DNA from: Plasmodium malariae
Taxonomy: Eukaryota > Apicomplexa > Aconoidasida > Haemosporida > Plasmodiidae
Assembly: GCF_900090045.1 (NCBI RefSeq)
Contig: NW_021638299.1
Location: forward strand, 160,923 to 224,922
Length of the DNA stretch: 64,000 nucleotides
Direction of reading: 5' to 3'
Part shown: in pieces, positions 28,454 through 40,014 of the stretch
How the letters are laid out: each line of letters starts with the position of its first letter
How positions within the stretch are numbered: the first letter of the stretch is position 1
The notes under the pieces: model-generated
Database searches by the model: none
Told to the model about the DNA's origin: nothing
The model's input: only the letters and a program-made list of their open reading frames with translations
Position numbers and translations under genes: made by a program

Positions 28454-30530
28454 CTTTAATAATATATAGTTTTATTTTTTATTTTTTAATTTTCCAAAAA
28501 ATGTAATAAATTACAAAAGCATGCACTCCAAATTAATAAGTATAAATATATAACGAAACAATGGAAAATGAATTATAATAAATATTTAAATTAGTATTGG
28601 AAATAAAATAATAAAATAAAAATTTTTATATAAAAAAAGTATAGATCGAAAAAATTAAAAATTATAATCCTTATTAAGAATTAATTTTCTATAAACTTTT
28701 TAACTATTTTATAGAGAAACGTCTATATATACTTAAATATAATAAAAAATTTATTTATGTATATGTATCTACTTATTATAACTTTAATAGTATTTTTAAT
28801 TATTTTATTTATTATTATTTTTTTTTATATATTTAATTTTAAAATATAAATAATAATTATATATAAAATTATTGTAAAACATAATATAAATATATATATA
28901 GATAGATAAAACGTCAATTGTTAAATAGGTTATCCGATTATTTTCTTCTTAACAAGTATTTATATCATTAATATAACCTAAATATATTTTATAAATAAAT
29001 GCAGTAAAAACGATATATATTCTTATAATTATAATATTTTTTTTTTCATGAAAATATTATTCTGTATATTTATATTTCTATAATAAATATAGTGATATAG
29101 AAATGAAAATAAAAATTAAATTAGAAGAAAATATAAAAATAAATTATTAAAATTTAGAACTTAAACTTATATTATATTTAAGCATAAATGACATTTACAC
29201 ATATGGAAATAATAAGAAATTAATAAAAAAGTTTTTATCATTTAAAATGGACTGTATTTTCTTTATGTTATTTTATTTTTTTTTTCAAACAATTTTTTAT
29301 ATTATTTTCGGAGCCTTTATAATCTTATTCTTTATTCTCCTTATTTTTCTATTTTTTTTTTTTTTTTGTATTTATTTTATGTATTATATATATTACTTTT
29401 TATTATTTTTATTCTCTTAGTTTATCTCTTAAATTTTTGAAACTTGTTATATTATTAATTTTTTCATTTTCTTATGTTAATTATTTTTTTTATTTAAATA
29501 TGTTAATTATTTTTTCATTTACATGTGTTAATTATTTTTTCATTTATTTATGTCTATTATTTTTTCGTTCACTTATGTCAATTATGTTTTCGCTTACATA
29601 TGACAATTATTTTTTCATTTTTTTATGTTATTTTTTGCTTAATATTTTAAGCTTTTCTTATTTTTTTTCTATTAAAAGTTCAGTAAAATAAATTCTGATC
29701 CATGGGATCATTGAAGCAATAATTGTTCAATTAAAAGAAATATTATTACCATATTTTCATTTTATTTTTTTTATGATTGAATAATTCTTATATTAAAAAA
29801 TAAGAATAAATATAATGAAATATTCTTGAAAAAAAAAATTATGTATCTGTTTCTTTGGTATGAATTCTGATAATTTTCATATAAACAAAACAGCATAAAT
29901 ATTTGCTTATATAATTTTTTATTATTATATTTCCATAAAAGGAATATTATTTGCCATATTAGTAAAATATTCTAAGGAAAATATTTTTTATTTATGATTA
30001 TATTATAAAAATCGTAATTTTAAAAAAAGTTATTATTTTTTGGAAAAATGCTATAAGATAATTTAAAAAAAAAAATTTTACTAATAGGAAGTAAAATACT
30101 ATAAAAAATCTTAGTTCGGAACTTTTTTTGATTATTGAAATATGCTTTACAAGATAAAAAATGGATTATGTTTTAAGAGGAAAAATTAACTTATTTAATG
30201 TGAATATGAGTAATTACTTCAAAGTTACATAATATATTAAAAGTTAATAACATATTTTTAATGAAGACAGAAAATGCTAATATAATAAAATGTATTTAGA
30301 TAAAATATCATAACACGAAAATTGAATAATAATGTTGTAGGGAGAATTAGTAATATCATTCCCATGTTTTCCCATAAGGTTGTTCTTTTTATTAAAATTT
30401 CATAAATCCTTATTAATAATTACTTTACATTTTAGCTATTTATATTTTATGTAATATTTAATTCAATCCTTTAGAAATGGTTTCTATTCTATAGCACTAT
30501 CTAATTGAAAATATTTCCAACAATTGTAGT
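28367..30530. repeat. direct duplication, copy B
   Basis: Counterpart of 188-2330, with the same order of landmarks: antigen first exon, AGAGAAACGTCTA block, T-rich repeats, GGTTGTTCT. The similarity extends about 2 kb upstream of the antigen start codon, so the duplicated unit included the whole presumed promoter. Confidence 0.75.
29475..29650. repeat. 25-bp tandem repeat, about seven units
   Basis: The motif TTATGTTAATTATTTTTTC plus six more bases recurs with starts near 29475, 29501, 29526, 29551, 29576, 29601 and 29626. Six of the seven intervals scored are 25 or 26 bases. It lies about 1 kb upstream of the antigen pseudogene on the minus strand. Diverged TATGTTATTTTT units occupy the matching place in copy A (about 1350-1440). 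The plus-strand open frame at 29437-29691 is only this repeat being read through. Confidence 0.85.
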
Positions 30531-31555
30531 AAATTATAGAGCATATTTATTTATGGTATCTTTTTATTATACTTGTAAAATTAAATAAAGAACATTTTGT
30601 TTTATCAGTATATATATATATATATATATGTGAATGTGCTTTGTTTATTGCATTATATATATTATGTAGAAAAGGAAATTCTTAAAGAAAAATATAATTT
30701 TTAAATAGGATTTTTTAATTTTGAGAAAAAATAATTATAATGAACACAAATACAGTTAACAGATGAGAATTTAAATACATACAATAAATGAACGATATTA
30801 ATATGTAACATCTATTAACTCATAACAGATTAAGATGTTTTTATTATGTATATAGTATATATATATGTTTATATAATTTATGATATAGTTTTTGTGTAAA
30901 TTATCATTATGTTTTCAAGTATATGAAAAGTTTTTTTTCTTATTAATTTTTTTTTTTGAGAAAATTTTATATATAAATTAAAACATAGAACTGTTAAACA
31001 ATTGGTATGTATAATAGATACAAAGAATTGTATTTATAAACGTGAAAATAAGTGTATATTAAGAAGTAATGGAATAAAATAGAATTATATAAATTTTTGA
31101 AATAATATTGTATGAATTCAAGAATAGTGTTAAAGTTTTTTTTGTTTTTATTTTAATTCCAAATTGTAATTTTTTCAACGTTTATCATTTTCTGAAATCA
31201 TTAGTATTAATATTTTATATATATATATGTGTATTAACATCTTAATACTTTCAATGAATCAAGTATTAACATAGTGTTCTAATGGATAATACTAGACATT
31301 TAAGAAACGTATATTTAATTGGAATGTATTTTAAATGCTTCCATTTTATACTTCATAATTAATGCTTATTATTTCGTTTTTATTTTTTTATATTCTTCTT
31401 CTTTATTTCCTTCAGGCATTGCAAAATTTAAATAATATTTTTTGTTAACAGTTTTTTTTTTTTTAAATATCATCTAAATATATGATTGATGTACACTTAT
31501 GAATTTATAAGTGTGTTTTTCTGCTACTTCATAGGATTTATATACTGTACTGTAA
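30531..31555. other. intergenic AT-rich stretch
   Basis: No gene seen. Contains a short TA tract near 30610-30630 and poly(T) runs. Confidence 0.6.
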
Positions 31556-33900
31556 TTAACTCAAGAATTTATATGTTTCATTTTCACTTATCCACTCTTC
31601 TATATCGTAAATGAAACTGTCTTCCTCCGTGTGAAAGTGGAATTCCTTATTTCTTGTATTTTCTAAATCATTTATGTTATATTCAATTATTTTTTCTGTA
31701 ATTTCTTGTTTTTTATCTGAATAATCTTCTGTTTTCCACTCATTTATGGAACTATCCAAATATGATTCTTTATTTTCAAAGTTCTCTTATTTACATTTTT
31801 CTAATACTGTCATAGTACTAGAATACACATTTTTGTTAATAATTTTTTTTATATATATATATAATTCTTCATAATTTTCTTTGTTCTGCAATTGATCTAT
31901 ATTTACTAGTGATACGTAATTTATGGTTTCTTCATTTATACATTCATCTAACGTATTCTGGAACTCCTCTGTCAGTCTTTTATGCCTGTCATGTTCGAAA
32001 TATTTTTCTATAATAATAGCCTATTTGGGTATCCACAATTTCTGTAGACTTTTTTCTCTTAATAAAAATATATCTTTGTAATATTCATTTGAAAATCACT
32101 TTTTTAGTTCTACCATTTCTTTTACGTAAGCTTTTTCTTTTTTCATTAATTTTTCAAATTATTAAACCAATCTCTTTTTTCAATTTTTCACAAAGATTTC
32201 CATGTTTTTCTGTTCATTAATTCAATGGAATTTTTTGTTTTTCAATATCATTTTTACTTTTAATATTCTGTGGAGAGTTTATCATTTGTTAAATTAGTAT
32301 ATGATTTATATTCTTCTTTTGCGAAGTTCTCTAGGCACAATTCTAAAAAATCCCCTTTGTTAAATTAGAATACATTATCTCTGCTTTCATTCAGTACTTC
32401 CATATGTCCTTCTCTAATGATTTTATTCTTATCCTTTGTTCTATTTGATATATTTAAAATTTTTATATTGTTATCTCATTGTATTTTTATTCTTTTTTTG
32501 ATTTCTTCTTCATCATATGTATGGTGTTCCATATCATTACGAGTTAAAATTTTACTTATCCTGTAATAATATGAAGATATTAGTATTCTTAGGAATTTCA
32601 CTTTCATTGGTTTTATATATATATATATATATTTTTTTAATAGCCTTATTAAAGAGTTCTATAATATAAAAAATAGATTTATGAAATAAATTATTACAAT
32701 AATCAAATGTTTATTACATTTTTAATACTTATATTTTATATTACTTTAATAAAAAGGGAAAATACAAATATAACAGGAATGCTTATTAAAACAGGTGATA
32801 CGTGTGTTATATGTAAATTTTCTACTGTACGTTTAAGTTAGTTTTAAGAATATTTGTTATTTATTATATTTACTTTAAATAGAAGAAAATTAAAGAGTAT
32901 TAATTGTACCTGAAGCTGTAAGGGGTTCTTTTGAAGAAGGTAAATCTGGAAGAGTTTCTTTATCAGGTGATGAAATAATATCAATATTATGAGATATTAA
33001 GGAGACTGAATTATTTGCTATAACTGCAGAATCAGTTGTAATTTCTCGTGGAGATTCAAAACCTTTGGAATCTGCTGATATAGAATCAATTGCAGATTGT
33101 GACTGTACATCTCGATCATCTGTATTTTTTGCAGATGAATCCTAAAGGAGAGATCTTTTCTGTTGTCATCTATGACCTTGAGTTCTAATATATTTGTTCA
33201 CTTGATGCTGTTTTTGGTAATTAGATGATGTTCTTGTGCCTTTTCTTCTTGTACTTTTCCGCCATTTTTTACTATTTTGTCATTTTCTGCTATTTGATTC
33301 TTTTTTGTCATTTAACCTTCTTCTATTTGACCAGACGTTCGATACATTTCTTGTTTTTTAACGTTTACTTTAATTACAGCTTTTTTGTAAGGAGTGGTTC
33401 CCAAGACTAAACTTGGAGTATTTTATTAAATGTATGGGAATTAATTAGGTCGCTATTTCCTTGCGTTCGAAATTTGATTTGTGGATTTTTAGTTTTGTAA
33501 TTGTCATTATTAAATTTTCTATTATTATCAGAATGATTCTTCATATTTTGAAACCCCGTTTTATATTCTTTACATTTAATTATATAATCATGATTACTAT
33601 TGCGTACATATATATACCCTTTTTTAAAGTATTTTATATCATTCAGATATTTTTGATTCTGTTCACAGAAATTTTGAGCATCATATGATAATTACAAAAG
33701 TTCTCTACAATTATTATATAAAATCAAAGGACACCTGTCATAATTAGTAACTTAATTAAAAGGACCTTGTAAATAATTATTAAGTAATTGTTCCAAGTTT
33801 TGTGATTGACTAACATGTTCTGGTGGTTTATCTTTTGCCTTAATTAAATAATTAACAAATGATAAACATTTAATTCTAAGTTGTTATCATTCAATTTAAT
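31556..33900 (-). pseudogene. STP1: STP1 pseudogene
   Basis: Read from 33.9 kb downwards. The N-terminal domain begins KCLSFVNYLIKAKDKPPEHV (about 33870-33810), then CPLILYNNC, DAQNFCEQNQKYLNDIKYF and KCKEYKTGF. These keep the Cys positions of STP1 N-termini, but with stops. Next comes an open hydrophilic linker (about 33145-32905, SSAKNTDDRDVQSQSAIDSI and on) and a membrane-like piece near 32800-32750 (VLISIPVIFVFSLFI). The cytoplasmic part follows (NDMEHHTYDEEEIKKRIK, HMEVLNESRD, FNKGDFLELCLENFAKEEYK), the conserved 'gly-glu/asp-phe-leu-glu-x-cys-leu' block of STP1. The last open piece is 31556-31759. Stops and frameshifts occur in every section. Open frames on the plus strand at 33225 and 33461 are shadows. 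STP1 proteins have a SURFIN-like organisation and are thought to sit at the infected-cell surface. Confidence 0.82.
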
Positions 33901-34417
33901 TAAGGAAGTATTTTATTTATGTAAATAAACATTAACCTTTATAAATCTCAACTTTTTTGCATATTCTCCTCCTCCAAAACATAATTCACTGCTGTTCTAA
34001 ATTCAAGTGAATTATTAAGAATTATTTAAGAACTAATTTTAATGTTAGCTGTATTACCACCTTTTTTATCATAATATATATATATATATGTATATACATA
34101 CATACATAGGAATATTAAGGAATAAATTTTACCTCTTTCATGATGAAATTATACTATGACTATAGGTGGATGTATATAATCATCTGAAAGAGAAATAATA
34201 GTATATAATTTTTAGTTTTTTAGAAATATAATTTTTAGCTAATATGTACTGAAAAAAACTATAAATTTATCAACTATAAATGAATTTATATGAGAACTAT
34301 GAATTAAATGGACGTATAGTTATTTTATTATATGCGCTTCTTAGCTTTTTTTTTGCCGTAAATTAATACATTACAACTGGAAATATGTTTTAACTATATT
34401 TTAACATTAAATCACAG

Positions 34418-34462
<45 letters not shown>

Positions 34463-34685
34463 TATATAAAAGTAATATTCGTTTTATAAGGAAAAAGCGA
34501 AATAGTCAACAATAAAAAATTACATATGAGAAATATTACTAAGTAATATAAAATTTATAATATAAAATTACCATAATTGTTTGTAATGAGTCTTTTTTTT
34601 CCCATCTTTCTCAATGTAGATTCATACATGTAAATATTATTATCTACATTACTGAAATAATTTTTCCATTTTTTCGGGAATTGAT
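33900..34685 (-). pseudogene. mini-exons of an unidentified multi-exon gene
   Basis: Three small stretches, each bounded by AG and GT and joined in compatible phase, lie just upstream of STP1 on the same strand. Exon 34572-34685 reads DQFPKKWKNYFSNVDNNIYM and on to MGKKRLITNNYG. Exon 34133-34183 (51 bases) reads DDYIHPPIVIV-stop-FHHERG. A third near 33930-33990 reads EQQ-stop-IMFWRRRICKKVEIYKG. Splice phases (1/2) fit at each junction. A possible 10-base start exon, ATGGCTAATG with a GT after it, lies at 35517-35526 and would also fit in phase, but that is speculative. Two in-frame stops imply decay. I do not recognise the protein. It could be a 5' part of the STP1 gene, though the STP1 N-termini I know do not look like this. 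Confidence 0.45.
34419..34459. repeat. (TA)n microsatellite
   Basis: Uninterrupted TA run of about 41 bases, inside a presumed intron of the mini-exon relic. Confidence 0.95.
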
Positions 34686-37600
34686 CTGTAAAACAAGCAA
34701 CTGTTAAAACTGATGTATGTTTATTTTTCATTGCTTTAATTTTTTTTCATTTTGGATACATATTATTATATTTCTATAATTATAATGTGTACATGTTTTC
34801 ACATATACTGTGTCATTTATAGAGATGAGAAATTATAATATATAAATTAAGCTAATTTATCCATATAGTTGTGAAAAGTACATAGCATTAAATTCTAATT
34901 ATGACACTCAATATTATATATGTATATGATATATATAAAATTTAATTATTTACTGTTTACTTTATTTAATGGAATATTTTTAATATAGTTTAATTAATTA
35001 TTTATATATGTTCATCAGTATATGTTCACTACGAATTTTATGTATGAATGATTCCATTTTACATAAATTTTAATAAATAGAATATGTTTTAAGAATATTA
35101 ATTTTTAAATATAATTTTGACTGTTCATGCAGAATTTGAAAAATTATTAGGATACCCTTATATAAATATTATTTATTCTATGTTTAAAAAAAGTAAAATA
35201 AATTATAACTTTGTAATAAAAAATATTAATATAATAATTCTATGTAAATGACATGATGTATCATATTAAATTATGAAAAAAACATTGAAGTCTCATAATT
35301 ATGTATAGTTAAATTCGAATTACTAGCCTATAAAAAGATATCATTCATTTTTTGATTTTCTTCTGCTTTTAATTAACTATATAAAAATTTATTTTTAAAA
35401 GTATTAAAAAATATTTAATTAGCACAAAAATTAAAAATACTTATGTATTAATGCATATTTCTTTTTAATATATGAACTGATTAATTAAAAATTACAGAAC
35501 AATTTATACGTACTACCATTAGCCATAGATTTAGTCAATTATGTAAATATATTACTTCTAATTTTAGTTCTTTATTAGAAACAAGTTCATGAGAGATAAA
35601 TTATGGTGAGAAAAATATAAAAATATATTCATATTAACTGATAACACAATGTTGTAAATATTTATTAATATAAATTATTATGTTAGTATAGTTATCTCTA
35701 ATCAATTTATTATATTAAAGAATCATTTTTTTTGTTTATTTTGATTTTTGAAATTTAATTTTATGAAATTTTTATGTTCCTTTTTCTACGATTTCTTTTT
35801 GTTTTAATTAATAACATTATATACAATTTCTTTTTAAAATGTGCTAATTAATAACAATATAAGGAGAAATATATATAAAAATAAATTTTTATTTTTTATG
35901 ATATTATATATTTAAATAGTCATTTTTAATATTTTAGATATTTGAAAAAACATAATATTTAATGGAGGTATGATAATTGGTGGGAATACAGGAACATAAA
36001 GAAAAATATGATTTTTTCAAAATTTGAAATAATGTGGAAGGATTTGCATAATAATTGTTTTCAAATATATATGTAACAATATTTATATGTATTTTGATAT
36101 AATATATAATTTATTGTTACATTTGTGTATAACAAGAATTTATTTTCCACAGAAAATTATTTAATTTTTAGCAGTATACTATATAATTATTCTATTAAAA
36201 CGTTTTTTTGAGTTATTCTATAATATATATATTTAGCTAACATTAGATAAGTGAATACAATAAAATTTTCAATAAACATATATAAAATAGAAGAATAATT
36301 GAACCGTAAATATAACACGTAAAAAATAAAAGCTTTCAAATTAGCATAAAAATGATTGTTATAATAGCATTATCATTTATAATTGTGGTTTTTAATAATT
36401 TTTGTTTGAGCACTCATTTATATAACGTACTTCCTCTAATTTCTGAATTATTGAAACAATATGTTTATAGCATTTCATTTTTTTATAAATTTCAAGTTTT
36501 CCATATATTTAGGTTTTTATTTTATGAATAATATAGATAAAAGTCCATAAAAATGGGATTTAGAAACAATGTTTAGTATAAAAAATGTTTTAAAATAGTT
36601 TAAATTTATTATCATGAAAAGGTAAAAAGAAAATAAGAAGAATATTTCTATATTTGTAACAAAGTGGAAATATAAGTACTTAATGATATTAATATTAATT
36701 AATATAAAATATGTTGACAATATCATTTTTATTATTAGCATCTGATGCAATAGTTAACGTTATTATATTATTTAATTAATATATATTTACGGATATATTT
36801 TATATCCTTCAATTTTATAGTGAATATACTAAATAATACATGTATTAAATAAAGGGATTATATATGAAAGAAGGAATGATTATTATGTATTTCAAATATA
36901 AAATTTTCCTGTAAAAATTTCTAAGTCTTTACTTGAGTACAATATAAAACATACAGAGCAATGAGGTTTTAATATTTTAATCACTTGTATGCATTTAATT
37001 GCCTATTGGTATTTCAAATATATTTTTTAATAAAATAATTCATGAGTTTTATATACTTAATAAAATAAGTAAAATAATATATTTTTAACGTATCTTAGAT
37101 AATTATCTTATGTATATATTATATAAATAATGTGGATATTCTGTTTCATATGGCAATGTTATTAATTCTGTATGGTATGATAGAAAAGAACGTTTGATTG
37201 ATTGGGTTAATGCATTGTAATAATAATTATGTATTGCATTTTTTTATAATAAAATCTTAATTCATTTTATTTTACGTTATTTTTTTATGAAAACTGTGAT
37301 TATTTTTCAAAAACGAAAAAGTTAAGTCTATAGAAATTTTATTTAATTATTAAAATAATTATTTTTCATATTATTATTGTAAAAATTATGTTATAATAAT
37401 TCATAAAGATTTATTAAATTTTTGATGTTGATGAAGAATACAGAATATTCATATCAAAATTTTATCGAATAAGTACTAATTAAGTTTTAACACATACTTA
37501 AATATATGGAAAAGTGAAAAGAAAAAAGAAAACGAGCAAAAAGAAAAAATAATAATAAAATAAATTAACGAGTTTTAGTTATTAAATTTAAATAAAAAAG

Positions 37601-38290
37601 GATGTATGAAAGGATATTTAATAATATTTACATAATTCTTAAAAAAAGTTATTTGTTTTCATGAAAATAGTTCTATGTAATCTTATTAAAGATATCTTAA
37701 ATTTTCTTTAAATTTGAAAAAAAAAAATTTTGTCTTTATTCATCGCTAAATTTTCTTGATAGTTATGTAGGAATTTTTTTTAATATTATACTTTTCTTTT
37801 ATAACAGGCTTTTTGTATAGTTGAATAAAGCAAAATAATTTTTGAATTTGCGTTTATATGTGGTAATACATTTTATATTTTCAAATTTTTACAATTTTAC
37901 ATATTGCTTTCTTTATCATATTTTGTATAATTTTATTTTTATTTGTTATATGTGATAAAATATTTACTATTTACTATACTTATGTTAATTTTATGAATTT
38001 TCTTATATTTTTATATGTATCATATTATATACAAATTTTCTATATTTAATTAATTTTTAACATAGATATTCTACCTCATAGTTAAAATTATATATCATTA
38101 TTATTCTGGGGTAATTTTTCACTTATCCATTGTATGTTATATAGATTTATTTTATGTTTTAATTGAATATAATTTATTTTTTTTATTTTTTTTCTTAATA
38201 TAAGTCAGCATGTCACCTCATCATCCGAGCTTTTCAGTATATGCTTTTTCTAAATTATTTTGCATTTATTTGAAGTCAATAAACAATATT
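34686..38290. other. intergenic AT-rich stretch
   Basis: Apart from the speculative start exon at 35517-35526, no gene is supported. The minus-strand open frame at 36517-36750 is hydrophobic low-complexity sequence. Confidence 0.55.
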
Positions 38291-40014
38291 TCACCTAGAA
38301 TAATAAGAAAATTGTAATCCAGTATTACCAGTTCTTCTTTTATCCGATTTTGGAGCACGGATCATAAACTTCCGCATATACGGATCATCATAATAATCGT
38401 CTATTATTTTTTTCCTTGATACTTTTTTGTGAAAACATCTTCCAAAAGGAGTAAACTATTATAAAAATGAATAATAAAAGATATATTGAATTTTTTTTTT
38501 CATTAATTATAAAATTTTATGGAAATTAAAAATAGGAAATAAATATATTTTGGATTTTATTGAAGAACATTTACTTACTTTATAATAAAGGAAAATAGTG
38601 GAAATGATTCCCGCTATCAGAGTAAATGCGATTCCCACGCGAAAAAAATTGTTTTTGAACGTGTTTGAATCACTATTTAGTTTAATTCTAATTCTTCTTC
38701 CGGGAGCATATAAATTCAATTTTACTCCAACAGTTTCAGTTGCGCGAACATCCGGCTCTCTGCAGTTTTCTGATGCATCTCTTGCTAATAGTGGATTTTT
38801 GCGTGCAGCATCTTTACAGGAGCTCTTATAGTTCACATCTGATGACTCTGAAGAAGATGATTGATCTTCATGTCCTGAAATGCCACTTGATACTAGGTTA
38901 TTACGTTGTAATTCTGCAGATACAGAAGTTCCTCTTTGTCCATAGGTTGTAAAAGGACCAAATGTCGAAGGAGCTTGAAGAGAAGGTGATAATGGCATAA
39001 AATGAGATTTATCAGATGTCAGAAAAATATGACAATTAAGTTTTCCACCTTCTTTTGTTTTATCTGAAATTTTGTCTTCGTCAAAATCAGTACACTTGAA
39101 ATAATAAATTGAACCTGTAATATTTGTTAGGGAACTCCCTGAACGTGATGTAACGCCGGATGTTAAGTTGGAAGAGCTTTTATCAAGTTATCGCATTTTT
39201 TTTGTTTGGTAGATTTTAATGTAGACAACAGTATATTAGGATCAAATTCGTCATCGCATTTAAAATAGTCTTCGCAGTCTATCAAGAATGAACCATAGCA
39301 ACATGCATCCTCCCCTTTACGCTCATTATATAATGTAATAATATATTTAAGGTAATTTTCATATTTATCAAGTGTAACAACTTTACATGTGTCAGATGTT
39401 TTAATACTGTCATAATTTTGAAAATAATCATACAAATATTTTTCTTCTTTCATATCGTTTAGTTTTTTTATAATATCATCATTAAACTCATATTGGCAAT
39501 ATAACGCATTAGAAATTTTTCTAATATTATCTCGAACCTGTTTAAATTTATTAATTATTGGTTTGGCCTTATCATTATTTGTATCATCTCCTAAAATTTT
39601 CTTTATATTATAATATGTCCAATATCTATAATGTGAACAGAGAGTTGTAAAATTATTTGTATTAACATATCTAGATAAAATATGTGTATTTCTTAATATT
39701 TTTTTACAAAGATTGTAATGCTTTTTTTCAGTATTATCTTCATCATTATTGAATGCAGTACAGTAAACATCATAATTATTTTCTTCAACATCATTATCTA
39801 ATTCTTTGTATATATTATATGAAAAAGACCCTTCTAAAATTTTATCCTATAAATTAAGTGGGGATAATGAATTAGATGTAAATTTATAATTTTTTATTAT
39901 AGAAGTGTTTCTAAATGTGTTTTAGTGGCATTCAGTACTTAAATTATAAGATATTAATTATGTTTTTATATAAAAATTAATATATACCCATTCGTTATCA
40001 CTAGAAACTGACAT
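38291..40014 (-). pseudogene. pir: pir gene, full length with one frameshift
   Basis: Three-exon PIR structure. Exon 1 39988-40014 (MSVSSDNEW, donor GTATAT). Exon 2 38579-39846 (acceptor AG before GAT; begins DKILEGSFSYNIYKELDNDV; donor GTAAGT after the membrane span). Exon 3 38291-38455 (FTPFGRCFHKKVSRKKIIDD, ending QFSYYSR and TGA). Exon 2 holds the Cys-rich helical domain (EDACCYGSFLIDCEDYFKCD), a long Ser-rich linker and a membrane span (VGIAFTLIAGIISTIFLYY) just before the intron. The only lesion is a missing base near 39161-39166: the frame stops at 39163 after IKALPT and resumes as TSGVTSRSGSSLTNITGS. The corrected product would be about 485 residues. PIR proteins are variant antigens at or near the infected red-cell surface. 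It may be a recent pseudogene or an assembly error. Confidence 0.88.

Noticed and set aside
29437..29691. 84-residue open frame as a membrane protein gene
   Set aside because: It is a read-through of the 25-bp tandem repeat; the frame changes with every unit and composition is only Phe/Leu/Ser/Tyr.
33225..33688. Two plus-strand hydrophobic open frames
   Set aside because: Antisense of the STP1 N-terminal region and linker, whose motifs read in order on the minus strand.
38598..38952. Two plus-strand open frames opposite the pir gene
   Set aside because: They are antisense shadows of the pir Ser-rich linker and membrane span, which have clear family matches and splice sites on the minus strand.
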